NCBI RefSeq assembly: GCF_021533195.1
Contig: NZ_JAJNKB010000006.1
Span: forward strand, 1-64,000
Origin: Portibacter marinus
GTDB taxonomy: Bacteria > Bacteroidota > Bacteroidia > Chitinophagales > Saprospiraceae
DNA length: 64,000 bases
Reading direction: 5' to 3'
Translations under genes and position numbers: made by a program
The notes under the pieces: generated by a model
Seen by the model: the letters and a program-made list of their open reading frames with translations, nothing else
Databases searched by the model: none
What the model was told of the DNA's origin: nothing
Shown: piece by piece, positions 36,591-45,763 of the stretch
Numbering within the stretch: the stretch's first letter is position 1
How the letters are laid out: each line of letters starts with the position of its first letter

Positions 36591-39031
36591 AAGTTTTAAA
36601 ATTTGGTGGATCTTCTGTTCGAAGTGCTGAAAGAATCAAAAAAGTAATTGAAATACTAAAATCTCAGGAAGACCCATTTACAGTTGTGTTTTCTGCTTTG
36701 GGAGGTATAACAGATCTTCTCATACAAATGAGTGAAGTGGCAGCCTCTGGTTCTGAAGACTATTTATCCTACTTTGATGAATTTAAATTTCGCCATAATG
36801 AATGTGCAAAATTACTTTTAGAGAATGACAACCTGGAGAAAACGCTCAATGGATTAGCGTCAAGATATCATGAATTGAAAAACATTCTGGACGGAATACA
36901 TTTACTTATGGAGGCTACTCCCAGAACAATGGATTATGTTTTATCATTCGGAGAAAGATGTTCAGCTTACATTATTAGCCATGTATTATCCAATGAAGGC
37001 CTAAAATCAGATTTTTTAGATGCGCGAAAGATTATTAAAACGGATAAGTCTTTCGGTTCGGCAAATGTAAAGTTTGAGAAAACCAATAAGGCCATTGAAG
37101 AGCATTATTCCAATGTAGGCAATATACAAGTAGTCACTGGATTTATCTCTTCCCATACTGGTGGATTGACTACTACTCTGGGTCGAGGCGGCTCAGACTA
37201 CACAGCTGCTATTTTGGGTGCTGCATTAAATGTGAAATGTATTGAGATCTGGACTGATGTCGATGGAATCCTTACAGCCGATCCAAGAAAAGTACCAGAT
37301 GCTTTCACCATACCAACAGTGACTTATGAAGAAGCGATGGAAATGTCACACTTCGGTGCGAAAGTCATTTATCCTCCTACCATACAACCGGCGCTGAAGG
37401 CTAAAATACCGGTTTACATAAAAAATACATTTAATCCTGAACATCGGGGTTCATTGATTTCAAACCAAAAGGGCGAAAACCAAAAGCCAGTCAAAGGGAT
37501 TTCTTCCATTTCCAATATTGCCTTATTGTCTTTGCAAGGAGCAGGTATGTTTGGAGTACCTGGTACAGCTGGAAGGCTTTTTACCTCACTTGCCCGACAA
37601 GGGATCAACATTATTTTGATCACGCAAGGATCATCTGAACATTCCATCAGTTTTGCTATCCAACCCAAAGAAGTCAAAAAAGCAATCATTGCCATTGAAA
37701 AAGAATTTGAACACGAAATAAAAAGTGGGTCTATTAATCATGTTAAAAAAGAAGAAGCTTTATCTGTCATTGCTATCATTGGGGAACATATGCGTGAAAC
37801 ACCAGGAATAGCAGGAAGATTATTTAAATCGCTGGGACAAAATGGGGTCAATGTCATTGCAATCGCTCAAGGTTCTTCAGAATTAAATATTTCGGTAGTC
37901 ATACATCAGGAAGATGAAAAAAAAGCATTAAATGCCTTACATGAGTCTTTTTTCTTATCGGAAACCAAAGCAGTTCATGTATTTATGATCGGCGTAGGTC
38001 TGATAGGTTCTACCCTTCTTGATCAAATTGACAAGCAGAAAAATAAGTTGATTAAGGAAAGGAATCTTGACTTAAAGATCGTTGGTATCGCGAATAGTCG
38101 AAAATATATAATGAACGAGCATGGAATTGACATTTCTTCATGGAAGGAAGATTTGGAGCAAGGAAAAACATTTTCAATGGATCAGTTTTCCTATGAGATG
38201 GTTGAATTGAATTTGAGGAATGCCATTTTTATAGATAATACTGCCAGTCCGGAAATTGCTGAAAAGTACGAATACATTTTAAACAATATCATCTCGGTAT
38301 CGACCCCCAATAAAATTGCCGCTTCCTCCTCTTTTAAATATTATGAGAAACTTCAAAATCTTGCCAAATTAAGAGGTGTGAAATTTAAATATGAAACCAA
38401 CGTTGGAGCAGGTTTGCCAGTTTTGAATACACTCAAAGATTTAATCAACAGTGGTGATAAAATTAAGAAAATAGAAGGAGTTTTATCGGGCTCATTATCA
38501 TACATTTTCAATTCCTTTTCATCAGAAGATACCTTTTCAGAGATCGTTATAAAAGCTCAGGAACTTGGATATACAGAACCTGATCCCAGAGAGGATTTGA
38601 ATGGAGGAGATATTAAACGTAAAATTACCATATTGGCTAGAGAGAGTGGAGCAGAAATTGAAATGCAAGATGTTAAAGTGGAGTATATCCTTCCGCTATC
38701 TTGTAGAAAAGCAGAAAGCGTGGAAGCATTCTATGATGAATTGGCCAAGAATGACGAGCACTTCGCAAAACTGGTCAAAGAGGCGGAATCAAAGAATGAA
38801 AAATTAAGAATGATCGCAAGGTATGAAAACGATATGGCCACCATACAACTGGAATCAGTAGATGCAGATCATGCATTTTATGGTCTGAAAGGTAGTGACA
38901 ATATGATCATTTTCACTACTGAAAGATACCAGGAATTGCCATTAGTGGTTCGTGGTCCGGGAGCAGGTGCAGATGTAACAGCAGCAGGAGTTTTCGCAGA
39001 AATTATTGGAATTAGTAATAGTTTTACTTAG
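36587..39031 (+). CDS. thrA: Bifunctional aspartate kinase/homoserine dehydrogenase
   Basis: An 814-residue fusion. N-terminal aspartokinase (KFGGSSVRSAERI; GRGGSDYTAAILGAAL; IWTDVDGILTADPR), two ACT domains (LQGAGMFGVPGTAGRLF; IGEHMRETPGIAGRLF) for allosteric feedback, then homoserine dehydrogenase from about 463 (VFMIGVGLIGSTL; ETNVGAGLPVLNTLK; EGVLSGSLSYIFNSF). It makes homoserine from aspartate for both threonine and methionine. It is coupled to metX upstream and is immediately followed by thrB with no gap. Confidence 0.97.
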   Translation: MKVLKFGGSSVRSAERIKKVIEILKSQEDPFTVVFSALGGITDLLIQMSEVAASGSEDYLSYFDEFKFRHNECAKLLLENDNLEKTLNGLASRYHELKNILDGIHLLMEATPRTMDYVLSFGERCSAYIISHVLSNEGLKSDFLDARKIIKTDKSFGSANVKFEKTNKAIEEHYSNVGNIQVVTGFISSHTGGLTTTLGRGGSDYTAAILGAALNVKCIEIWTDVDGILTADPRKVPDAFTIPTVTYEEAMEMSHFGAKVIYPPTIQPALKAKIPVYIKNTFNPEHRGSLISNQKGENQKPVKGISSISNIALLSLQGAGMFGVPGTAGRLFTSLARQGINIILITQGSSEHSISFAIQPKEVKKAIIAIEKEFEHEIKSGSINHVKKEEALSVIAIIGEHMRETPGIAGRLFKSLGQNGVNVIAIAQGSSELNISVVIHQEDEKKALNALHESFFLSETKAVHVFMIGVGLIGSTLLDQIDKQKNKLIKERNLDLKIVGIANSRKYIMNEHGIDISSWKEDLEQGKTFSMDQFSYEMVELNLRNAIFIDNTASPEIAEKYEYILNNIISVSTPNKIAASSSFKYYEKLQNLAKLRGVKFKYETNVGAGLPVLNTLKDLINSGDKIKKIEGVLSGSLSYIFNSFSSEDTFSEIVIKAQELGYTEPDPREDLNGGDIKRKITILARESGAEIEMQDVKVEYILPLSCRKAESVEAFYDELAKNDEHFAKLVKEAESKNEKLRMIARYENDMATIQLESVDADHAFYGLKGSDNMIIFTTERYQELPLVVRGPGAGADVTAAGVFAEIIGISNSFT

Positions 39032-39952
39032 ATGTCAGGATTAAAAGTTTTTGCTCCAGCCTCGGTGGCTAATGTAGCATGCGGGTATGATGTATTAGGT
39101 TTTGCACTTGAGCAGCCTGGAGATGAGATTATTATTAGAAAAAAGGATACTAAAGGATTTGTGATCAGTACGATTACTGGGGGCAAATTACCTTACGATC
39201 CTATGAAGAATACAGCAGGATATACCGCTATAAAGCTCTTGGAATATCTGGAATACGAAGGGGGTATAGAAATGGAAATCCACAAAAAAATGCCGTTTGG
39301 TTCTGGTTTAGGATCAAGCGCTGCTAGCGCGGCAGCTGGTGCTATGGCTGTCAATGAGATTCTGGGAAGACCTCTTAGTAAATCAGAGTTACTTCCATTT
39401 GCTGTACTGGGTGAACAAATAGCAGATGGGGCATATCATGCGGATAATGTTGCACCTTCATTACTAGGTGGAATGATCTTGATTCGCGATACTCCCAGTC
39501 TTGATTTTTACAAGATATATATTCCACGGGGATTACATATCGTGGTCATTCATCCTCACATTGAAATTCTGACCAAAGATTCAAGAGGTATATTAAAGGA
39601 TAAAGTCGAGATGAGTAAGCATATTGCACAGTCATCAAACCTAGCCGGACTGATATTGGGAATGCAAACATCTAATTTTGATCTTATCAGGAACTCGCTG
39701 ACTGACGTAATCATAGAACCTCAAAGAGCGCATCTTATACCACAATTTTACAAAGTAAAAAACGCAGCCTTATCTGAAGGAGTCTTAGGTTGCAGTATTT
39801 CAGGTGCCGGTCCCTCCATATTTGCCATTTGTGACAACAGTTTAATTGCAGAAAACGCAGCAAATGCCATGCAGCGTGTATTTTCTGATAGTAAAATCGA
39901 ATCTACTATTTTTCATTCCAAGATCAATAAGGAAGGAGCTATCTTGTGCTAG
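39032..39952 (+). CDS. thrB: Homoserine kinase
   Basis: A 306-residue GHMP kinase phosphorylating homoserine on the way to threonine. VFAPASVANVACGYDVLGFA is the family N-terminus, PFGSGLGSSAASAAAG the ATP loop, and GCSISGAGPSIFAI the C-terminal GHMP motif. It begins on the base after the thrA stop and precedes thrC by 7 bp. Confidence 0.96.
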   Translation: MSGLKVFAPASVANVACGYDVLGFALEQPGDEIIIRKKDTKGFVISTITGGKLPYDPMKNTAGYTAIKLLEYLEYEGGIEMEIHKKMPFGSGLGSSAASAAAGAMAVNEILGRPLSKSELLPFAVLGEQIADGAYHADNVAPSLLGGMILIRDTPSLDFYKIYIPRGLHIVVIHPHIEILTKDSRGILKDKVEMSKHIAQSSNLAGLILGMQTSNFDLIRNSLTDVIIEPQRAHLIPQFYKVKNAALSEGVLGCSISGAGPSIFAICDNSLIAENAANAMQRVFSDSKIESTIFHSKINKEGAILC

Positions 39953-39959
39953 ATTCTGA

Positions 39960-41297
39960 ATGCTTAACTATATTATGAATATGGATCTTTACAGTACAAA
40001 TAACGAATCCCTAAAGGTTGATTTAAAAGAAGCAGTGTTGCAATCTTTACCTGCGGACAATGGCTTATATTTGCCCTCAGATATTCCATCATTAAGTTCC
40101 TCATTTTTACAAAATTTGCAAAGTTATAGTTTTGAGGAACTCTCTTACATAGTAGCTAAAACACTTTTAAAAGATAGTATACCTGACGATATATTAAAAT
40201 CGATAGTCCGTGAAACTGTAAATTTTCAAGCACCTATAGTACCAATTCATGATAATATTTACTCATTAGAACTTTTTCATGGACCCACGTTGGCTTTCAA
40301 AGACTTTGGCGCACGCTTCATGTCAAGAGTCATGAAGTATTTTAAAGAAGAAGACAGTGAATTATTCATTTTGGTAGCAACTTCTGGGGACACAGGTGGT
40401 GCTGTTGCCTCTGGATTTTTAGGTGTAAAGGGCATTCGAGTTGTCATCTTATTTCCAAAGGGTAAGGTAAGTCCACTTCAGAAAAAACAACTGACTACCT
40501 TAGGACAAAATATAACTGCAATACAGATCGATGGCACCTTTGATGATTGCCAGGCAATTGTAAAAAAGGCTTTTTTAGACCAGAAATTAAGTAATGATTT
40601 TACTTTGTCTTCAGCTAATTCTATTAATATCTCAAGATTAATACCGCAGTCGTTTTACTACTTTAATGCTGTGGCTCAATTAAAAGCAGCAGAAGAAGTG
40701 GTATTTGTTGTACCCTCAGGTAACTTTGGCAATATAACAGCAGGAATCATAGCGTATCAAATGGGGCTAAACGTTAAACATTTTGTGGCGGCTACCAACA
40801 TAAATGATATTGTTCCGGCATATTTAGAATCCGGGAAGTACCAACCCCAACAATCTCGGGCTACTATAAGTAATGCTATGGACGTCGGAAACCCTTCGAA
40901 TTTCCCAAGACTTAAAAAGTTGTTAGGTTCCACGTGGAACAATGTAAAAAATAAATTGAAAGGATACTCTTATACTGATGAGCAAACGCGACAAGCAATC
41001 AAGCAAGTTTTCAAGCAATATCGATATCTAATGGATCCACATGGTGCAGTTGGATATCTTGCTGCAGTAGAATATCTACAAGAGACGCATTTTAGGGGTC
41101 CCATCATATTCCTAGAAACTGCACATCCTAGCAAGTTTAAGGAGACAGTCGAAGATACCTTAAATGTGTCTATTGAAATCCCAAAACGACTGAGTGAACT
41201 ACGACACCTTGACGAAGTATATCATCAACTAGGAACTGATTACTATGGATTTAGGAAATGGTTTCGTGATCATTTTGAGAACTCTTCTACCATTTGA
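39960..41297 (+). CDS. thrC: Threonine synthase
   Basis: PLP enzyme of 445 residues converting O-phosphohomoserine to threonine. Seen: LYSTNNESLKV near the N-terminus, LFHGPTLAFKDFGARF with the PLP lysine, ATSGDTGGAVASGF, FPKGKVSPLQKKQL and SGNFGNITAG. ATGs at 39975 and 39981 are alternative starts and the last gives the family's usual M-x-x-YSTN beginning. It is the last gene of the riboswitch-controlled operon. A parS-like sequence (40926-40941) lies within the codons for GSTWN. Confidence 0.96.
   Translation: MLNYIMNMDLYSTNNESLKVDLKEAVLQSLPADNGLYLPSDIPSLSSSFLQNLQSYSFEELSYIVAKTLLKDSIPDDILKSIVRETVNFQAPIVPIHDNIYSLELFHGPTLAFKDFGARFMSRVMKYFKEEDSELFILVATSGDTGGAVASGFLGVKGIRVVILFPKGKVSPLQKKQLTTLGQNITAIQIDGTFDDCQAIVKKAFLDQKLSNDFTLSSANSINISRLIPQSFYYFNAVAQLKAAEEVVFVVPSGNFGNITAGIIAYQMGLNVKHFVAATNINDIVPAYLESGKYQPQQSRATISNAMDVGNPSNFPRLKKLLGSTWNNVKNKLKGYSYTDEQTRQAIKQVFKQYRYLMDPHGAVGYLAAVEYLQETHFRGPIIFLETAHPSKFKETVEDTLNVSIEIPKRLSELRHLDEVYHQLGTDYYGFRKWFRDHFENSSTI
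40926..40941. other. parS-like ParB-binding site inside thrC
   Basis: GGTTCCACGTGGAACA matches the symmetric parS form TGTTCCACGTGGAACA at 15 of 16 positions. It is within thrC coding sequence, as parS sites often are, and is 2.8 kb from a second site. Confidence 0.65.
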
Positions 41298-41497
41298 TAC
41301 GTCACATAATGTGAATTGTCAAGATTGACATCTCATCATTAAGATAAATGTGAAAGTTCGTTTGATCATATTCATTTTTATATAAATCTCCTCCACAATA
41401 AGTCATCTAACTTAGTTAGGTCAAATGAATGATCGCATCATTTGAAAGTATTTCAAATCATTTATCTAATACAATGTATACTTATGCTATCAAATGA

Positions 41498-42421
41498 TAC
41501 TATCGCGATTCAAAATACCATGATGGAACTCCTGAAATTATTAATCTTTCAACAGAAATAGGAAAACTTTTAGGAGTTGTAGATACCACCTATTTACGAA
41601 AGCCTAAAACCAATGTGAGAAAAGAAAATCGAATCAAGTCAATCCAATCTTCCTTTAAAATCGAAGGAAAAACTTTAACCCTAGACCAAGTAACCACGCT
41701 TTTTAAAAATAAGAGAGTAATTGGCCTTTCAAAAGATATATTGGAAGTCAAGAATGCAATAAATGCTTACAACCAATTCGATCAGTTTGATCCGTATTAC
41801 ATAGATCCTTATTTATGTCCACATTTCTAATTAATGGAAGAATTAGTAGAGAATATAGGCCGATTTATAACCAAATGTGTTGACAAACATCACTCAACTA
41901 ATGAGTGAGCTGCTTAATTATTTAGCTACAAGAGAAGATAATCTGATGATAAAAAGTTGTGTGTTTCATTATGAAATGGAAACTATACATCCTTTCATGG
42001 ATGGCAATGAAAGGATGGCTCGTTTATGGCAGACTATCATTATGATGAAAAAAAATCCATTATTAGAATTTTTACCCAATGAGGAAAAAGTTAGAAACAC
42101 ACAGTCACAATACTATATTTATTATCAATATCTGATAAACAAGGAGTATCAACTGTATTTATTGAATATATGCTTAACATTTTAAACTAATCACTTCAAC
42201 AAATAATTGGGTCTCAAAGAATCCAATTATCGGATGAAGTATGGATTGATTATTTTATATAAAATTTCTAAAATGAAGAATTTTCGCGAAAATCTTATCT
42301 CGCTATGTTTAAGGAAATTTCGACTGAGACAGCTTCCAGACAATTGAGTAAAGCAGTTCAATTAAAGAAGTTTGAGTAAAAAGGAGATGATCGAACAATC
42401 AAATATAAAATAGAAAGATAA
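41498..42421 (+). pseudogene. Decayed Fic-family protein gene
   Basis: Recognisable Fic (adenylyltransferase-type) fragments occur in order across different frames: TEIGKLLGVVDTTYLRK and IQSSFKIEGKTLTLDQVT (41498-41830), LMEELVENIGRF (about 41834-41869), LMSELLNYLATRED and the Fic motif region ETIHPFMDGNERMARLWQ (41877-42130), DKQGVSTVFIEYMLNILN in another frame (to about 42185), and the C-terminal winged helix STETASRQLSKAVQLKKFE broken by a TAA before KGDDRTIKYKI. Several frameshifts and a stop mean no intact product. The motif HPFxDGNGR is also changed to GNER. Confidence 0.85.
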
Positions 42422-42598
42422 CTTTTCACATTGTCCAGGACTAGTCTATAACTCTTCATTTAGCATACCTTTTCTATGAATCCTTTTGTATTACAGTTCG
42501 ATTATATACAACATTTTCTTCAACTTACATCCGGTTGAATGTATTGTATTAACAGCTGATGCTAATTTGTATTTTTTGCTGGCCTTGAATAACTACAG

Positions 42599-43678
42599 CT
42601 ACCTGAGTAAAATTCCTTTTTGAAAGTAATCCTCCGGATCCAAACAGAAAGTATGTTGACCTGTAATATATGCTGATCCAGATACAACAGGAATAACTGC
42701 CTTGTATTCACCATAATCGATTTTTTTTCGAACCCAACCCTCAAATACAGACCCGGTTATACTTTCAATCTTCATCTTTTCGCCAATATCAATTTCATTT
42801 CTCTGAAAATGAATAGCCATCCTGCCGCACACACCAGAACCCGTTGGACTTCTATCCACTTCTCCATCTGCAAAAACACAAACATTGACGCTATCTGAAA
42901 TACCCTTTTGCACTGAATGATCAATAAAAATCGTACCGTATAAAAAACTTAGATCTTGCTCAAATGGGTGTGCAATCTTTAATTTACTTTCAATGATGGC
43001 ATTCTTTATTTTCATACCACATTCAATAATTGGTCGATAGTGGTCTTTATTTAAATGAAAAGAAAGATTATTTTTCTTTAGATCTACATAAGCATAAAAA
43101 GCTCCACCATAAGCTAGATCATACACGATCTCGCCTATTTCTGCTATTTTAATTTTCAAATCCAATCCAACAACAAAACTTGGTACACCTTGAAAACTAA
43201 TGTGTTCTACTTTTCCCCTTTTTATTACAATGGTGGCTACAATCCTTCCACATGGTGCATCAATTCTCAAAATATTTTCACCATCATGAATTGTAATCCA
43301 TTCCATCTCTGCTGCTAGTTTAGAAATGGCAATAATGGCATGACCACACATGGTTGAATATCCTTCATTATGCATAAATATGATCCCAAAATCAGCACCT
43401 TCATCATTTGGAGGAGTCAAAATACAACCATACATATCTGCATGTCCTCTAGGCTCATACATTAACAATTTCCGAAAATCATCCAGATACTCTTCACAAT
43501 ACCTTCTCATTTCCAGAACATTGGCTCCTTTAATTTCCGGATATCCCTGTAAGATTACTCGAAGTGGCTCACCTCCTGTATGTAGATCGATGACTTCAAA
43601 TCTTAGCCAGTGACTTTTGAAAGGTGATTTTAGAGTATTTCGGATTTTTTCTATCATATGTGAATTCAATTTTATCAA
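42599..43678 (-). CDS. Proline racemase-family enzyme, probably trans-3-hydroxy-L-proline dehydratase
   Basis: A 359-residue protein of the proline racemase superfamily. EVIDLHTGGEPLRV is the family N-terminus. The first catalytic residue is Cys111 (STMCGHAI), but the second position is Thr278 (DRSPTGSGVCGR). Cys/Cys pairs mark racemases and epimerases; the Cys/Thr pair marks trans-3-hydroxy-L-proline dehydratases, which form a pyrroline carboxylate. An ATG at 43657 is a possible later start. It stands alone; no hydroxyproline transport or reductase gene is adjacent. The assignment to the dehydratase group is by residue pattern only. Confidence 0.82.
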   Translation of the reverse strand: MIKLNSHMIEKIRNTLKSPFKSHWLRFEVIDLHTGGEPLRVILQGYPEIKGANVLEMRRYCEEYLDDFRKLLMYEPRGHADMYGCILTPPNDEGADFGIIFMHNEGYSTMCGHAIIAISKLAAEMEWITIHDGENILRIDAPCGRIVATIVIKRGKVEHISFQGVPSFVVGLDLKIKIAEIGEIVYDLAYGGAFYAYVDLKKNNLSFHLNKDHYRPIIECGMKIKNAIIESKLKIAHPFEQDLSFLYGTIFIDHSVQKGISDSVNVCVFADGEVDRSPTGSGVCGRMAIHFQRNEIDIGEKMKIESITGSVFEGWVRKKIDYGEYKAVIPVVSGSAYITGQHTFCLDPEDYFQKGILLR

Positions 43679-43739
43679 TATTCACTGCTAATGCACAATG
43701 GACAGCCTCACGATGACTGAAACTTTCAAGCCTAGCCAT

Positions 43740-43755
43740 TGTTTCACGTGGAACA
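43740..43755. other. parS ParB-binding site
   Basis: TGTTTCACGTGGAACA is, on the other strand, TGTTCCACGTGAAACA, identical to the well-known Bacillus subtilis parS sequence. It sits in the intergenic region between the proline racemase-family gene and rlpA. parS sites cluster near chromosome origins. Confidence 0.85.
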
Positions 43756-43827
43756 TAAAAAGATGAAGAAACAGAGATCTTTCATGTAATAAAAGTATAA
43801 ATTAGTATCAAACTAAATTAAACCAAT

Positions 43828-44223
43828 TTGCAATCATCTTCCTTTTTCATTTTAGTGGTCCTATTACTGATATTTAATTGCTCTCCTTCATACAACTACG
43901 AAGAAATCGGAGAAGCGTCATTTTATGCCAATCTATTTATAGGAAGAAAAACCGCTAGTGGAGAAGTTTTCTATCAGGATTCTTTAACAGCTGCTCATCC
44001 AGTACTGCCATTTGGTACAAAGGTAAAAGTAACCAATCTTGAAAATGGCAAATCTATCATGGTTAAAATTAACGACCGAGGACCTTTTGCAAAAGACAGA
44101 ATAATAGATCTAACGAGAAGAGCAGCAGACTCTTTGGAATTTTTAAAATCCGGAACAACCGAAGTAGTTCTACAGGCAAATGTCAGCGATGATTTTTTAC
44201 AAAGCCTGGCTAAGGATGAATGA
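43828..44223 (+). CDS. rlpA: RlpA-like double-psi beta-barrel lipoprotein
   Basis: A 131-residue protein with a short lipoprotein signal (FILVVLLLIFNC, Cys18) and an RlpA domain: GEASFYANLFIGRKTASGEV, LTAAHPVLPFGTKVKVTNL, VKINDRGPFAKDRIIDLT. RlpA proteins bind or cleave denuded peptidoglycan strands. No ATG is available: a TAA lies at 43819-43821, so translation probably starts at the TTG at 43828. It has no SPOR domain. Its end overlaps the convergent ctaA gene by 14 bp. Confidence 0.85.
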   Translation: MQSSSFFILVVLLLIFNCSPSYNYEEIGEASFYANLFIGRKTASGEVFYQDSLTAAHPVLPFGTKVKVTNLENGKSIMVKINDRGPFAKDRIIDLTRRAADSLEFLKSGTTEVVLQANVSDDFLQSLAKDE

Positions 44224-45280
44224 GTTTCTTACGAAACATGAATAAAAAATAAACTGCGCTAGCCAAAAGAAGAATCCCGAATCCTTGATGCATTACACCG
44301 TAAAATACTGGAATACTCCCCTTACTCATCACTAAAGTAATGATACCTAAGAGTACTTGAACTAATAACAAAAGCACAAAAATCACCAATGGAATACTTG
44401 AGTATCTCCCCAGATTCTTTCTAAATAATTTCCATGCAAAATATAATCCATACCCAAATACTATGTAAGCCATAGTTCGATGTAAAACTTGGACCAATGC
44501 ACTGATAAAAGGATTAGTATCATAATTGATGATGCTTTCCACATTCCAATGTGAAGTGTTGAAAAGTACTTGTGGAATAATCATTCCATTCATATCAGGC
44601 CAGGTAGGATAAAACAATGCAGCTTTCATACCACTCATTAAACCGCCTAATAAAATCTGAATTATCAACAACGTTACTAACACTTTAGCCATAGACTTGG
44701 TCTGCTTTTCTATAATTCTCATTATGGGAATTTCAACATTTAAGACTGCCCAATACAAAGCTATGAATACAGAAATACCTATAGACAAATGCAATGTCAA
44801 CTTATAAGCATTAACCCAAGGTCTATTCACCAATCCACTTGCTACCATAATCCATCCAAATGAAGCTGCTAAAGCAGCTAGTAGTACCACCAGTCCCAAA
44901 CGCCACATCAAACTTCTAGGCAACATTTTCCTTGCTGCAAAAACGATAAAGGGTACCATGAAGACAATGCCCATAGCTCTGGCCCACAGTCTATGGAAAT
45001 ATTCCCAGAAGTAAATAAATTTGAATTCTTTCATACTCATCCCTTCATTTATTTTTGCGTACTGTGGTGTCTCTTTGTACAAGTCGAATTCCTTTTCCCA
45101 GGCGGCTTCATTAGTAGGAGGTAAAGTTCCTGTTACGATCTCCCATTTCGTTATGGAAAGTCCAGAGCCCGTAAGTCTAGTAATACCTCCGATAATGATT
45201 TGTCCCATCAGCATTATTAAACCCACATACAACCAGATCTTAACCCATTTCGAAACCTCCATTTCTATTTCTTTTGACAT
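44210..45280 (-). CDS. ctaA: Heme A synthase (COX15/CtaA)
   Basis: A 356-residue integral membrane protein with about eight membrane helices that oxidises heme O to heme A for cytochrome oxidase. The family's heme-ligand His regions are seen: FWEYFHRLWARAMG, LTLHLSIGIS, VQVLHRTMAYI and GVMHQGFGI; IIIGGITRLTGSGLSITKW is the characteristic N-terminal loop. Its 5' end borders the AT-rich gap at 45281-45763. Other cytochrome oxidase genes are not in the window. Confidence 0.95.
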   Translation of the reverse strand: MSKEIEMEVSKWVKIWLYVGLIMLMGQIIIGGITRLTGSGLSITKWEIVTGTLPPTNEAAWEKEFDLYKETPQYAKINEGMSMKEFKFIYFWEYFHRLWARAMGIVFMVPFIVFAARKMLPRSLMWRLGLVVLLAALAASFGWIMVASGLVNRPWVNAYKLTLHLSIGISVFIALYWAVLNVEIPIMRIIEKQTKSMAKVLVTLLIIQILLGGLMSGMKAALFYPTWPDMNGMIIPQVLFNTSHWNVESIINYDTNPFISALVQVLHRTMAYIVFGYGLYFAWKLFRKNLGRYSSIPLVIFVLLLLVQVLLGIITLVMSKGSIPVFYGVMHQGFGILLLASAVYFLFMFRKKLIHP

Positions 45281-45296
45281 TCTTCTGCAAATTTAA

Positions 45297-45763
45297 AACT
45301 CTACAAGCACTTTTAATTTCTCAATATCCTTTCTTCTCTAATTATAATAATTCTATATTATTAATAAAGGAATCATTACTATCAGCACTGTTAGTTTGTT
45401 TGTAATAATTGAACAACTTATTACCGATTTTGATTACTATCATTTTATGTTTATAAACCAACATATAGGTTAGTATTAATGCTTTGATACATATTAAGTT
45501 AACATCTGACTTGTGGAATGTTTAAAACCATTCGTTTGATAACTAACTGAGAAAATTTAAGTGAGTAAAGTCACTTCCGGTGATCATAAAAACATTAGAA
45601 AAATTCATATATTAATTTTTTTAATATGAAACAGTGTTGGTAACTTATATAAGTGGATAAGTAGGGCATTACCAACATGGATTAACATATAAAATGTGGA
45701 TAAAAGAATTAAATTAAAATTATGCTTTAAGTACTTATATATTATAAAATAATATAATGTTTA
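45297..45763. other. AT-rich intergenic region with DnaA-box-like sites, candidate oriC
   Basis: This gene-free stretch is strongly AT-rich. It has a perfect DnaA box TGTGGATAA at 45695-45703, an 8/9 match AGTGGATAA at 45652-45660 and a weaker TGTGGAATG at 45512-45520, all in the same orientation. They are followed by a nearly pure A/T stretch (about 45704-45766) that could serve as unwinding element. An inverted repeat TGTTGGTAA (45635-45643)/TTACCAACA (45669-45677) brackets one box. Two parS-like sites lie 2 and 5 kb away. dnaA is not seen, and the gene orientation around it is not typical of an origin. Confidence 0.5.

Noticed and set aside
45635-45677. Inverted repeat TGTTGGTAA/TTACCAACA as a terminator of the helicase gene
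   Set aside because: No T-run follows on the minus strand, and a DnaA-box-like sequence lies between the arms; treated as part of the candidate origin instead.
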